Assembly: GCA_019038695.1 (NCBI GenBank)
Contig: JAHOYZ010000053.1
Span: 1-51,411 of the forward strand
Length of the DNA stretch: 51,411 bases
Direction: 5' to 3'
Origin: Candidatus Zixiibacteriota bacterium
GTDB taxonomy: Bacteria > Zixibacteria > MSB-5A5 > GN15 > FEB-12
Part shown: in pieces, positions 41,859 through 50,142 of the stretch
Layout of the letters: each line of letters opens with the position of its first letter
Position numbering within the stretch: the stretch's first letter is position 1
Program-made: the position numbers and the translations under genes
The notes under the pieces: model-generated
What the model saw: the letters and a program-made list of their open reading frames with translations, nothing else
What the model was told of the DNA's origin: nothing
The model's database searches: none

Positions 41859-42626
41859 TCACTGTTCCTCTGTTGGTGCCGATGGCGCTCCATCGTCGCT
41901 GGCCTTCTCCCACGGTCTTAGCAGGAGTCGATCCAGCGGCAGGATCGGCACATCAATATTCTCAGGATCTATTTCTCTTAACTGGGACCGCATCGCGGCC
42001 ACAAACGATACCGGCAACGAAGTCGTCTTGCTTAATTTCCGGGTCAGGTCCAAACCCTTGAGAACATCCTGATCAGTCGTATGTTCAATCATATGGGTAT
42101 TGGAAATGATACCGGTAAACTGAAGACGCGCTGCAACCTCTATCTTCCGCATCATCTGAAGACAACTGTCTACATCGGTGTTGAACGGTCGATTGGCGTT
42201 CAGCACAAACAACACATCGTGATCATCGATAGGGAATGACCCCGCCAGCGAACTGAGAACCCGGGCACCAGCATCATCACCACCTACATCGAGAATCAGC
42301 GTTCCCTCATACCCCTCAATCGCCGATTTAACCCGGGGAATGATTATGGGAAGATCCGCATAGGCTTGACTACCCGGGGGATGGATGGATTCGACGCCGA
42401 GTTGCGTCAATTGTTCGGCCGCTTCCCGCGATCGAAAATACGGATTGACGATATCCAAATCGGCAATTGCCACCGGATCTTCGCGTTTGCTTGCCAGCAG
42501 ACAGGCCAGATTCACCGACACTTCCGACTTGCCGGTACCATACCCACCCACAATAACAAGCACCCGCTTTGAAAAAACCGGGGATTTGAAAGATATGGGC
42601 TCTTTAACCATCGAAATAGTCGTCAC
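41859..42626 (-). CDS. P-loop ATPase (MinD/CobQ-like) leading the oxidoreductase operon
   Basis: The 255-residue protein has a Walker A GGYGTGKS (27-34), a switch-like Asp in IADLDIVNPYFRSREA, and TLILDVGGDDAGARVL as Walker B region, so it belongs to the MinD/SIMIBI-type ATPases. The GTG at 42626 or the ATG at 42611 may be the start. It is first in the operon and joins the ferredoxin subunit gene directly. I recall similar ATPases beside 2-oxoacid oxidoreductases in other anaerobes. A role in Fe-S assembly or maturation of the complex is an inference. Confidence 0.8.
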   Translation of the reverse strand: MTTISMVKEPISFKSPVFSKRVLVIVGGYGTGKSEVSVNLACLLASKREDPVAIADLDIVNPYFRSREAAEQLTQLGVESIHPPGSQAYADLPIIIPRVKSAIEGYEGTLILDVGGDDAGARVLSSLAGSFPIDDHDVLFVLNANRPFNTDVDSCLQMMRKIEVAARLQFTGIISNTHMIEHTTDQDVLKGLDLTRKLSKTTSLPVSFVAAMRSQLREIDPENIDVPILPLDRLLLRPWEKASDDGAPSAPTEEQ

Positions 42627-42729
42627 TTATGATGCTCAGATATATGCAAACATCCAGCGAAGTTGCCGGAACGGTTACAAACAATACTAAATCGACCCCA
42701 TTTTACATGAGTCGTATGATTTCGACTGA

Positions 42730-42758
42730 AATATGCCCTTCGACGGACAGTAAGTCAA
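42730..42758 (-). promoter_or_regulatory. Candidate promoter of the oxidoreductase/diaphorase operon
   Basis: TTGACT (42758-42753), a 17-base spacer and CATATT (42735-42730) lie about 100 bases upstream of the ATPase start. The -10 matches four of six consensus positions. Confidence 0.45.
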
Positions 42759-42795
42759 GAGTGATCTTTGTGAAAAAAATAACTAATGATTCGAT

Positions 42796-42824
42796 TTGAC
42801 ACCCCAGATAGTGGTAATTATATT
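42796..42824 (+). promoter_or_regulatory. Sigma-70-like promoter of the lipoprotein/citryl-CoA lyase genes
   Basis: TTGACA (42796-42801), exactly 17 bases, then TATATT (42819-42824). Transcription should begin near 42831, about 50 bases before the ATG at 42881. It is divergent from the oxidoreductase promoter. Confidence 0.7.
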
Positions 42825-42880
42825 CTTTTCGTATTTGAAGTTAGCCGGACAGCACTAGTATTTTCTCGGATGTGATTTGT

Positions 42881-43687
42881 ATGAAAAACACTGTCTTAAT
42901 AATGAAATTTGCGGCAACCTTGATGATCGTTGTGTTATTGTGGGGCTGCTCTGGAGAAGAGCAGGAGTCATCCTCCAAACTCAAAACGCCATATGATGAC
43001 TGGAAAACTTACTCCTATCAAAACATAGAAATACGCTACCCGGTCGGGCATCTGCAAGAGGGCACTTTTGAAGATATCTCACGAGTTTATCAGACGATGA
43101 TAAAACGTGCGTGCGGTCTTCTACACATCAATGTCCCTGGCGATACTCTCCGGATCATCTATCACACCGGTTTTGGGCAGGGACGTGAGTTGACGGGACA
43201 CGAGTACCCTTATGCCACCGGGGACACCATTTTCTTTTGGCTCCCAAGTTTTTACGGCCCGACCCTCATGCAATATCTCATACCTCGTTGGCATCCGGAG
43301 GAACCGCGACATATTTTCCTCAAACACGGACTCATTGCCCTGCTGGATTTCTCAGGCCAGAACTACCATACATCCACAGCCAGACACATTCACACGGACC
43401 GTTTCATTCCGTTGGCTGAATTGGCTGTAACTATTAATGTAAATAGCGACACCGAACGTTACGAATCGGCCATGAGTGCGTCTTTTGTAGATTACATTAT
43501 TTACACATATGGTATCAAGACTTTTGATTCCCTGTATCTCAGCCAACGCTCGTTTGAAGATGAGGTGAGAAACATGCTGGATCTTTCACTCGATAGTCTT
43601 CAGGAACAGTGGCTGGAGATGTCTGGAGAGGCAGCCAAACTCGATACCGCAGGCTATCGTCGATATATACTGGAACAGGAAGGATAG
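42881..43687 (+). CDS. Lipoprotein with degenerate peptidase-MA-like domain
   Basis: The ATG at 42881 gives 268 residues with a lipoprotein signal (hydrophobic stretch ending LLWGCSGEE, lipid Cys near 23). The domain resembles the peptidase MA family: a Tyr-rich N-terminal half, a central helix RHIFLKHGLIALLD where active enzymes have HExxH, and the characteristic C-terminal pattern SFVDYIIYTYGIKTFDSLYL then LSLDSLQEQWLEM. The Glu and second His of the zinc motif are not there, so it may be a non-catalytic relative. It is seven bases before the citrate-synthase-like gene. The family call is from pattern memory. Confidence 0.65.
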   Translation: MKNTVLIMKFAATLMIVVLLWGCSGEEQESSSKLKTPYDDWKTYSYQNIEIRYPVGHLQEGTFEDISRVYQTMIKRACGLLHINVPGDTLRIIYHTGFGQGRELTGHEYPYATGDTIFFWLPSFYGPTLMQYLIPRWHPEEPRHIFLKHGLIALLDFSGQNYHTSTARHIHTDRFIPLAELAVTINVNSDTERYESAMSASFVDYIIYTYGIKTFDSLYLSQRSFEDEVRNMLDLSLDSLQEQWLEMSGEAAKLDTAGYRRYILEQEG

Positions 43688-43694
43688 GCCTATT

Positions 43695-44462
43695 ATGGCA
43701 GACCAAAACTGGAAAACAGCTATCACCGACATAGGACCCGGCAAGATCAATGTTCGCGGCTACGGCATCACTGATATCATGGAAAACCTCTCCTATGCGG
43801 AGACTGTATTCCTGATTCTCAAAGGGGAACTGCCTTCCAAAGCAGAAGCAGAACTGATGAATGCTGTTCTGGTCGCTTCGATTGACCACGGTTCTTCTCC
43901 TCCGTCGGTCCTGGGCACACGGACAGTCATGTCCGGTGGCAATTCGCTCAATGCGGCTATTGCGGGTGGTGTGCTCGTAATTGGCGATACTCACGGTGGT
44001 GCGATTGAGCAATCAGCTAAAATAATGCAGGAATGGGCTAAGAAAGATGACGATCCCGCTGAATTGGCATCACAACTTGTTGCCTGGCTCAAAGAAAACA
44101 AAAAACGCATGCCCGGTTTTGGCCACCGTCTGCACAATGTTGACCCCCGCACCGGCAAACTGTTTGAGATCGCTGCCCGTCATGGCTACAGCGGCCAGCA
44201 CATAGAGCTGTGCAAAGCAATTGAAACAGCGCTGGCTGAGAAACTGGGAAAGAAACTGCCGATCAACGTCGATGGAGCCATCGCAGCTGTGATTTCCGAT
44301 ATGGGCTTTGACTGGCGTCTGGGGAAAGGCTTTTTCATCATTTCTCGCGTACCGGGATTGCTGGCTCATGCCTACGAAGAAATGACGCGTGAACGACCTA
44401 TGCGTAAGCTTGGTCCACCTCCGTTCGAATATGACGGTCCTCCTGACCGGGAGATTAAGTAG
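43695..44462 (+). CDS. Citryl-CoA lyase/short citrate-synthase-fold protein
   Basis: The 255-residue protein is the catalytic part of the citrate synthase fold without the long N-terminal helices of normal citrate synthase (about 400 residues). The three catalytic residues are in place: H100 in GDTHGGAIEQ, H144 in MPGFGHRLH and D193 in NVDGAIAAVISDMGF. Short proteins of this size are known as citryl-CoA lyase (Ccl), which splits citryl-CoA to acetyl-CoA and oxaloacetate in reductive TCA organisms, but others are uncharacterised. The substrate here is therefore inferred. An AGGA-containing stretch precedes the ATG, and the upstream lipoprotein gene likely shares its transcript. Confidence 0.82.
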   Translation: MADQNWKTAITDIGPGKINVRGYGITDIMENLSYAETVFLILKGELPSKAEAELMNAVLVASIDHGSSPPSVLGTRTVMSGGNSLNAAIAGGVLVIGDTHGGAIEQSAKIMQEWAKKDDDPAELASQLVAWLKENKKRMPGFGHRLHNVDPRTGKLFEIAARHGYSGQHIELCKAIETALAEKLGKKLPINVDGAIAAVISDMGFDWRLGKGFFIISRVPGLLAHAYEEMTRERPMRKLGPPPFEYDGPPDREIK

Positions 44463-44513
44463 GATAAAGTCGTTGTAGGGCAGCTCCTGCCGAATTTCCA
44501 TCAGGCCCAAAGA

Positions 44514-44542
44514 AAAAGCCCGGCCAATACGGCCGGGCTTTT
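44514..44542 (+). terminator. Bidirectional rho-independent terminator
   Basis: AAAAGCCCGGCC, loop AATAC, GGCCGGGCTTTT form a perfect 12-bp stem with A-rich and T-rich flanks. It lies between two convergent genes (ends at 44462 and 44566) and can serve both. Confidence 0.9.
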
Positions 44543-44565
44543 ATTATCAACTACAGATCAGTAGT

Positions 44566-45804
44566 CTACATCATTTCATAAGTCGCCGAGATGCGGAAGT
44601 TCATCGCCTTGTTTTCACCAGAGATGAAGTTGAAGCCATTTAGGAACAGTTCCGGATCGGCCTGCGTGTCAATATGCAGACGGTTGAAATGGAACCCGAA
44701 GCCGAGATAAGTTGCATTCTCGGGATAGCGGGCATTCACTTTGGCTACACCGATTTCGTCGCTCTCACTCGTCCAGTAACTGGTGGCACCCATACGGATA
44801 TCGAGCCATTTGAAAATATCAGCATCAAGACCGATCTTGAGATACGGGAAGAACCAGGTAGTGATATCCTGCTCGTTCACATATGTGAAGCCTGGATCCG
44901 CCACGAAAGAAGCCGTAGTATCCATCTCACGCTTTTGCTTACTGAGCATGAAGCCAAAGTCAAAGACTCCAAATACATTATTCGCGGGAGTATAGTTGAG
45001 CCCAACACCCAAATCGATCATCGTGCTCTTATCGCTAAGAGTGTAGTCCAAACTACTCGCATTGCCAGCGATTCCAACGCCATCCATCACATTGTTCTTG
45101 AGACCACGCTTGCTGTGAGCCAATCCAACGTGAGGAATGAAAGTGCAAGTCGGGTTCATTTGGTAGAAATATCTACCCTTGAGAGCCAGATCGCTGAAAC
45201 CGTCTTTCTCCGTCTCGGCTTCGCCAGCACCGTTCTCATCGGTCCAGGAACCCATGCCTATAACTGCAGCAAGGTCCCAGACACCGTTGTCCGGAGTCAG
45301 ACCGAAGGAGAACTTGTAGTAGCCAAAAGCTTCCTTGGACTGATCACCCGGGGCATCAGTGGTCATACTGGAATGCAGGAATGACAAACCGAAACCGAAA
45401 TCGTATGCCCCTAAACGCCGTCCATACAGCAGATCGATTCGACGATTATTGTTACCTTCACCCTCATCAAAGAGGTCACCAAACGGTACCAGGTCGTTTC
45501 CAAACAGATCCATTGGGACATACGCCGGAAGTATTGAGAAGTATGTTCCCAGCACCCAGGGATTGTCCTCGTTGAACTGCCAGTGAATACCAAAATTGGA
45601 GAACTCTCCGTCTCCTCCGTCCCAACCAAACTCACCGCGAGCGATATTGGGGTAATCATTGATGCGCGAGGGGTAGACCCAAATATTGGCGTCATCCAGC
45701 ATCACATTATTGTTGTCACCCATTGTCAGCGGCCGAGTCTCAGAAAATGCCATAGATGACATCAGCAGCATCATCACACAAAAAATTGTTATCATCTTCT
45801 TCAT
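44566..45804 (-). CDS. Putative outer-membrane beta-barrel protein
   Basis: The 412-residue protein has a clear signal peptide (MKKMITIFCVMMLLMSSMAFSE). The mature part is rich in Gly, Asp, Phe and Tyr with alternating hydrophobic strands (FGWDGGDGEFSNFGIHWQF, YLGFGFHFNRLHID in part) and ends in an aromatic/hydrophobic strand (FRISATYEMM), as outer-membrane barrels do. I do not recognise a named family. GAGG lies ten bases before the ATG. It has a long leader with two hairpins and a terminator shared with the convergent gene, so it is transcribed alone. Confidence 0.7.
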   Translation of the reverse strand: MKKMITIFCVMMLLMSSMAFSETRPLTMGDNNNVMLDDANIWVYPSRINDYPNIARGEFGWDGGDGEFSNFGIHWQFNEDNPWVLGTYFSILPAYVPMDLFGNDLVPFGDLFDEGEGNNNRRIDLLYGRRLGAYDFGFGLSFLHSSMTTDAPGDQSKEAFGYYKFSFGLTPDNGVWDLAAVIGMGSWTDENGAGEAETEKDGFSDLALKGRYFYQMNPTCTFIPHVGLAHSKRGLKNNVMDGVGIAGNASSLDYTLSDKSTMIDLGVGLNYTPANNVFGVFDFGFMLSKQKREMDTTASFVADPGFTYVNEQDITTWFFPYLKIGLDADIFKWLDIRMGATSYWTSESDEIGVAKVNARYPENATYLGFGFHFNRLHIDTQADPELFLNGFNFISGENKAMNFRISATYEMM

Positions 45805-46097
45805 CGTGTTTCATCCTCTATATAAATTGGTGGTCAATATCTCGCAGTTCCCCCGTGGAACCTGTGCCAGCCAGACAGTTGCCTGGCTCCATTCAAGCCA
45901 TTGGCATCCTCCTTGGTGTCAAGTGACATCCTGTCAACTATCATATCTAACATCTATATTTATTGCGACTCGAATTTTATTTTCACATCCAACCTCAGAC
46001 AGACAATACCACACGGTTTTCATCGCATGATCAAATCAAGTCTACAGGAGGGGGAAATTCAACACAACAAAAAAATGACGAACCGAAATCCCGCTTA
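45805..46097 (-). promoter_or_regulatory. Structured leader/regulatory region of the outer-membrane protein gene
   Basis: The 293-base gap between mazG and the outer-membrane protein gene contains, on the minus strand, an operator-like palindrome TGACA-GGA-TGTCA (45936-45924) with TTGACA elements around it. Two consecutive hairpins follow: AGCCAG-GCAACTGT-CTGGCT, then GTTCC-ACGGG-GGAAC. No known riboswitch consensus fits. No gene is seen in the gap. Confidence 0.4.
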
Positions 46098-46889
46098 CTA
46101 CTTGATTTCCTGCCAAATCGCCTCAAGCTGTTCCAGGCTCAATTCTTGAAAACGCTTGCCAGACTGGCGTACCCGTTCCTCAAGCCTCTCAAAACGCCGG
46201 TGGAACTTGTTCAAGGCTTTCTTGAGCACCAACTCCGGGTCGGTCCCCAACTTTCGAGACAGGGATGAAGCCGCAAACAACAGATCGCCAACTTCGTCAA
46301 TCGCTTGATCTGTATCCCCCGCTGCCAGCGCCTCTTTTATCTCGGTGATCTCTTCGTCCAGTTTCTCCACTACGTCAGTCGCTTCTTTCCAGTCGAATCC
46401 AATCCCAGCAGCTTTTTCGCCGATTCGATAGGCCATCGTCAGAGCCGGCATACCGCGTGGAATTCCGCCCAGGACAGATTTTTTCTCCTCAGATTCGATC
46501 TTGATCTGTTCCCATTGGTCGCGGACTTCCTGGGGCGATAGCTCCTTCTTGTCGCCAAAGACATGCGGGTGTCTGGCAATCAGCTTCTCAACCAACTGCG
46601 TGATGGAATCATCCAGAACAAAATACCCCGCCTCCGAAGCCAACTGAGCATGAAATACAACCTGACACAGAAGATCCCCCAATTCCTCCCTGAGAGCTCC
46701 AAAATCGCCCGATTCAACCGCTTCTACAACTTCATAAGCCTCCTCGATAAGATAAGGTAGGAGGCTGCTGTGAGTTTGCTTGCGGTCCCAGGCACAGCCC
46801 TCCGACGACCGCAGGAAAGCCATAAGGGTAGTCAAACGCTCAATAGGTGGGACATTGCGGTCCAGAACTTTGCTCTTGAAATCAGTCAT
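46098..46889 (-). CDS. mazG: Nucleoside triphosphate pyrophosphohydrolase MazG
   Basis: The 263 residues match E. coli MazG in length and contain two MazG domains: CAWDRKQTHSSLLPYLIEEA then YEVVEAVE in the first, and EEITEIKEALAAGD with DEVGDLLFAASSLSRKLG in the second (Glu/Asp metal ligands). It hydrolyses NTPs to NMPs and pyrophosphate and is thought to clear abnormal nucleotides or affect ppGpp. It is divergent from valS and transcribed alone. Confidence 0.95.
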   Translation of the reverse strand: MTDFKSKVLDRNVPPIERLTTLMAFLRSSEGCAWDRKQTHSSLLPYLIEEAYEVVEAVESGDFGALREELGDLLCQVVFHAQLASEAGYFVLDDSITQLVEKLIARHPHVFGDKKELSPQEVRDQWEQIKIESEEKKSVLGGIPRGMPALTMAYRIGEKAAGIGFDWKEATDVVEKLDEEITEIKEALAAGDTDQAIDEVGDLLFAASSLSRKLGTDPELVLKKALNKFHRRFERLEERVRQSGKRFQELSLEQLEAIWQEIK

Positions 46890-46946
46890 ACGTGACGATA
46901 GTACTCTTACCTGTCAGTGTCGCCCCAAAGGTCGTGGGCTGCCTAC

Positions 46947-46975
46947 TTGACAAAGCGACGTTGTTGGTCTATAAT
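46947..46975 (+). promoter_or_regulatory. Perfect sigma-70-type promoter of valS
   Basis: TTGACA (46947-46952), exactly 17 bases, TATAAT (46970-46975): a full consensus match. Initiation is expected near 46982, giving a leader of about 60 bases. Confidence 0.85.
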
Positions 46976-46980
46976 TAAAA

Positions 46981-47012
46981 GCTCGATTATCACTGACCGA
47001 GCCTATTTTTTT
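46981..47012 (+). other. Short hairpin plus T-tract in the valS leader
   Basis: GCTCG (46981-46985) pairs with CGAGC (46998-47002) and is followed by CTA and seven T. It is at the very 5' end of the predicted transcript. It looks like a weak attenuator but has only five pairs. No T-box motifs are present. Confidence 0.35.
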
Positions 47013-47042
47013 GGTTCGTGTATGGTATAGAAAGAACTGAGG

Positions 47043-49718
47043 ATGAGCAAGGAAAACCAGACCAAGACAAAGAAGTCGGCGGCATACTCGCCCACCGAAA
47101 TTGAGAACCGTCTGTACGAACGATGGCTCGAAATGGGCACTTTCACCGGCGATGCCGGATCCAGTCGGCCACCGTATTCAATTGTTATTCCGCCCCCCAA
47201 TGTCACCGATGTGCTGCATCTGGGCCACGCGCTTAATAACGTCATCCAGGACATTCTTATCCGGCGTCACCGAATGCAGGGCTGCGAGGCAGTCTGGATT
47301 CCGGGCGCGGACCATGCCGGCATTGCAACCCAGGTAATGGTCGAAAAACAGCTCACCAAAGAGGGCACTACCCGCCGCGAAATGGGCCGCGAGAAATTCC
47401 TCGAACGAACCAGTGAGTGGGCTTACGGTAATAAAGACAAAATCCTCAACCAACTGAGAAAGATCGGTTGTAGTTGTGACTGGAGCCGGACCAGATTCAC
47501 CCTCGATGAAGGTTTGTCGCGAGGTGTGTTTGAGGTCTTCAAACACCTGTATGAAAAAGGCTGGATATATCGCGGACATCGTATCGTCAACTGGTGTCCG
47601 TCGTGCCAGACAGCCCTCTCGGACGATGAGGTCGAACACCAAGAAAGCGATAGCTTTCTGTGGTACATCAAGTACAAACTCAAAGGCTCCGATGAATTCC
47701 TGACCGTTGCCACCACCCGGCCCGAAACAATGCTGGGTGATACTGCTCTGGCCGTCGCCCCCAAGGATACCCGCTACAAGAAGTATGTAGGTAAAACCGT
47801 TATCCTCCCCATTCTTGAACGGGAAATCCCGATTGTGGCCGACAACTTTGTTGACCCTGAGTTCGGCACGGGCGTAGTCAAAGTCACTCCGGCCCACGAT
47901 CCCAACGATTTCGAAATCGGGAGACGTCATGACCTGGAGGAAATCAATATCCTCAACACCGACGGTAGCCTCAACGGTAACACCGGTAAATTTAAGGGTC
48001 TGGATCGCTACGAAGGTCGCAAACAAGTGGTTGAGGAGCTCGAAAAGAAAGGCTTGCTGGAGAAGACCGAAAAGTACCAACTCAGCGCTGGAACTTGTTA
48101 TCGTTGCCATACGGTGATAGAACCGTACTTGTCTAATCAGTGGTTTGTAAAAATGGACGAGTTGGCCGCTCCAGCTATCGAAGCCGTCAAGACCGGCAAG
48201 ATTCGGTTTCATCCCGATTACTGGTCCAAGACTTACCTCCACTGGATGGAAAATATTCGCGACTGGTGTATCTCACGGCAACTCTGGTGGGGACATCGTA
48301 TTCCCATCTGGTATGCTGAGGACGGCACCATGTTTGTATCCGCCGACCGTCCCACCGCCAAGGATTGCCCGGGGTATGATCCGGAAACTTTGGTGCAGGA
48401 CGAAGACGTTCTTGATACCTGGTTCTCTTCCTGGCTCTGGCCATTTTCCACGATGGGATGGCCCGACAAAACTGCCGAGCTGGAGCATTTCTACCCAACC
48501 AAGGTGCTCGTAACCGCCTCAGAGATCATCTTCCTGTGGGTTGCCCGAATGGTAATGTCGGGTTACGAATTCATGGGCGAAGCTCCTTTTAGTGATGTCT
48601 ATATCCATGGCACCGTGCGCGACGCCAATGGCGTTAAAATGTCCAAATCTCTCGGCAATGGTATTGATCCCCTGGAGATAATTGATAAGTACGGCACCGA
48701 TGCTTTGCGTATCTCGATGGTGCTGGCCACTCCCGACGGCCAGGACCCCTGGATAGGCAAGAACACATTTGAGATGGGGCGCAATTTCATTAATAAACTG
48801 CACCAGGTTTCGCGGTTTGTCATGATGCGTCTCGATGGTCGGCCGGCTGTTATTGATAAAGTTGATGAAGATGACCTCGTAATCTTCGACCGCTGGATTT
48901 TATCGCGGCTGGATAGGACTATCGAAACTACGGATAAGGCGTTCGATAATTACCAGCTTTCGAATGCGTCCAAGAATCTGTACAACTTCATCTGGAATGA
49001 CTACTGTTCGTGGTATGTTGAACTGATCAAACCGGACTCTCCGGGCGAGCCGATTCGCGAGGGATCACTAAACGTCGCCACTTACGTACTGTGGAAAATC
49101 ATCAGCCTGCTACACCCGTTTGCGCCGTTTGTCACCGAGAAAATCGGTCTTGAAATACAGGGGCTGGACGAAACCAGCGGCACAACTTTGTCCTCAAGTG
49201 CCTGGCCAACTACCGATGGGCATTTCAAGAATGATGCCCTGGAGCACGACCTCAGCCAGATTCAGACAGTGGTCACAGCCGTGCGCTCGGTGCGGGCCGA
49301 GTTGAATGTTCCACCGGGGAAAAAGTCCGATCTGTACATTCGAGTTGACAATAAGGCTCTTGGTGACCTGCTTCAAGATCACCTTGAGTATTTTCGATCC
49401 TTGGTACGAGTAGAGAACCTGTACACCGATACTGACATCAAGAAACCTGCCCTGGCTGCCTCGGCTATTATTTCCGGAGCGGAGATTTTCATCCCGCTGG
49501 AAGGTCTGATCGACATTGAGGTCGAGAAAAAACGCCTTCAGAAAGAACTGGCCAATCTGACCAAACAGCTTGAAAAGGTCTCTAAAAAACTAGCTAACGC
49601 CGATTTCCTGGCCAACGCTCCGGCTGATGTCATCGAACGGGAAAAGACCAAAAAATCAGATTACCAGGGACGGATCGAGAAACTCAACACCAATCTCGAA
49701 CAAATCCTCGGCTGGTAG
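47043..49718 (+). CDS. valS: Valyl-tRNA synthetase
   Basis: This 891-residue class I synthetase carries the HIGH-type motif HLGH (59-62, in PPNVTDVLHLGHAL) and KMSKS (532-536, in NGVKMSKSLGNG). The editing domain is present in between (TTRPETMLGDTALAV, VKVTPAHDPNDFEIG), as is the anticodon-binding region and the C-terminal coiled coil (VEKKRLQKELANLTKQLEKV, about 820-890) that contacts tRNA. It charges tRNA-Val in the cytoplasm. GAACTGAGG precedes the ATG. It is transcribed alone from the strong promoter at 46947. Confidence 0.98.
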   Translation: MSKENQTKTKKSAAYSPTEIENRLYERWLEMGTFTGDAGSSRPPYSIVIPPPNVTDVLHLGHALNNVIQDILIRRHRMQGCEAVWIPGADHAGIATQVMVEKQLTKEGTTRREMGREKFLERTSEWAYGNKDKILNQLRKIGCSCDWSRTRFTLDEGLSRGVFEVFKHLYEKGWIYRGHRIVNWCPSCQTALSDDEVEHQESDSFLWYIKYKLKGSDEFLTVATTRPETMLGDTALAVAPKDTRYKKYVGKTVILPILEREIPIVADNFVDPEFGTGVVKVTPAHDPNDFEIGRRHDLEEINILNTDGSLNGNTGKFKGLDRYEGRKQVVEELEKKGLLEKTEKYQLSAGTCYRCHTVIEPYLSNQWFVKMDELAAPAIEAVKTGKIRFHPDYWSKTYLHWMENIRDWCISRQLWWGHRIPIWYAEDGTMFVSADRPTAKDCPGYDPETLVQDEDVLDTWFSSWLWPFSTMGWPDKTAELEHFYPTKVLVTASEIIFLWVARMVMSGYEFMGEAPFSDVYIHGTVRDANGVKMSKSLGNGIDPLEIIDKYGTDALRISMVLATPDGQDPWIGKNTFEMGRNFINKLHQVSRFVMMRLDGRPAVIDKVDEDDLVIFDRWILSRLDRTIETTDKAFDNYQLSNASKNLYNFIWNDYCSWYVELIKPDSPGEPIREGSLNVATYVLWKIISLLHPFAPFVTEKIGLEIQGLDETSGTTLSSSAWPTTDGHFKNDALEHDLSQIQTVVTAVRSVRAELNVPPGKKSDLYIRVDNKALGDLLQDHLEYFRSLVRVENLYTDTDIKKPALAASAIISGAEIFIPLEGLIDIEVEKKRLQKELANLTKQLEKVSKKLANADFLANAPADVIEREKTKKSDYQGRIEKLNTNLEQILGW

Positions 49719-50142
49719 GGGGTAATTTACCCTCTTTATCACCTCCGTGGGATGAGTCTTTGGTAGGGCAAGAGCCCCGCGCTCCCGCCAGCGGCAGACG
49801 CCCTCGTCTGCCCTAACCATATTGCCATGGGCGGCAGACGCCCCCGTCTGCCCTAACCATATGTCATGCCGGACTTGATCTCCCCGTCGGGTGGCATGCT
49901 CAAACTTGTTTGGGCATGCAGGCATCGCCTGTTTCTGGTAGTGCAGGAGCCCCGGGTGGCATGCTCAAACTTGTTTGGGCATGATTATTCTTGTAGGGCG
50001 AAACCCTCTTAGCGGTTCCGCCATCTCGAAGTATCAGGACCGCAAGGGGTCCTGACCTACAAATACTTGTCATGCCGGACTTGATCCGGCATCCAGTCCT
50101 GTAGACTGGGTGGCCCATCAGCTTGCTGTGGGATCCATGAGC
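49719..50142. repeat. Intergenic block of dispersed hairpin repeats between valS and the third FG-GAP gene
   Basis: No gene is seen here. The region holds two tandem copies of GGCAGACGCCCTCGTCTGCC-type palindromes with a CTAACCATAT tail (49793-49862), two copies of the GCATGCTCAAACTTGTTTGG hairpin (about 49894-49920 and 49959-49985), two copies of the TCATGCCGGACTTGATC element (49863 and 50069) and TGGGTGGCCCATCA (50107). The same mix occurs at 12228-12658. Confidence 0.75.
49793..49852. repeat. Tandem pair of dispersed palindromes
   Basis: The palindromes are at 49793-49812 and 49833-49852, each followed by CTAACCATAT. They differ at one central base. They match single copies at 715-734 and 18326-18343. 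Confidence 0.75.

Noticed and set aside
45805-45925. Cyclic-di-GMP riboswitch in the outer-membrane protein leader
   Set aside because: A GGCACAGG stretch looked suggestive, but the GNRA tetraloop-receptor pair and the conserved GCAAAGCC-type core are missing.
46976-47042. T-box leader for valS
   Set aside because: The leader is only about 60 bases and has no T-box sequence or specifier stem.
47178-48242. A 354-residue open frame antisense to valS
   Set aside because: It mirrors the codons of valS, has no ribosome-binding site or domain, and valS is complete and unmistakable.
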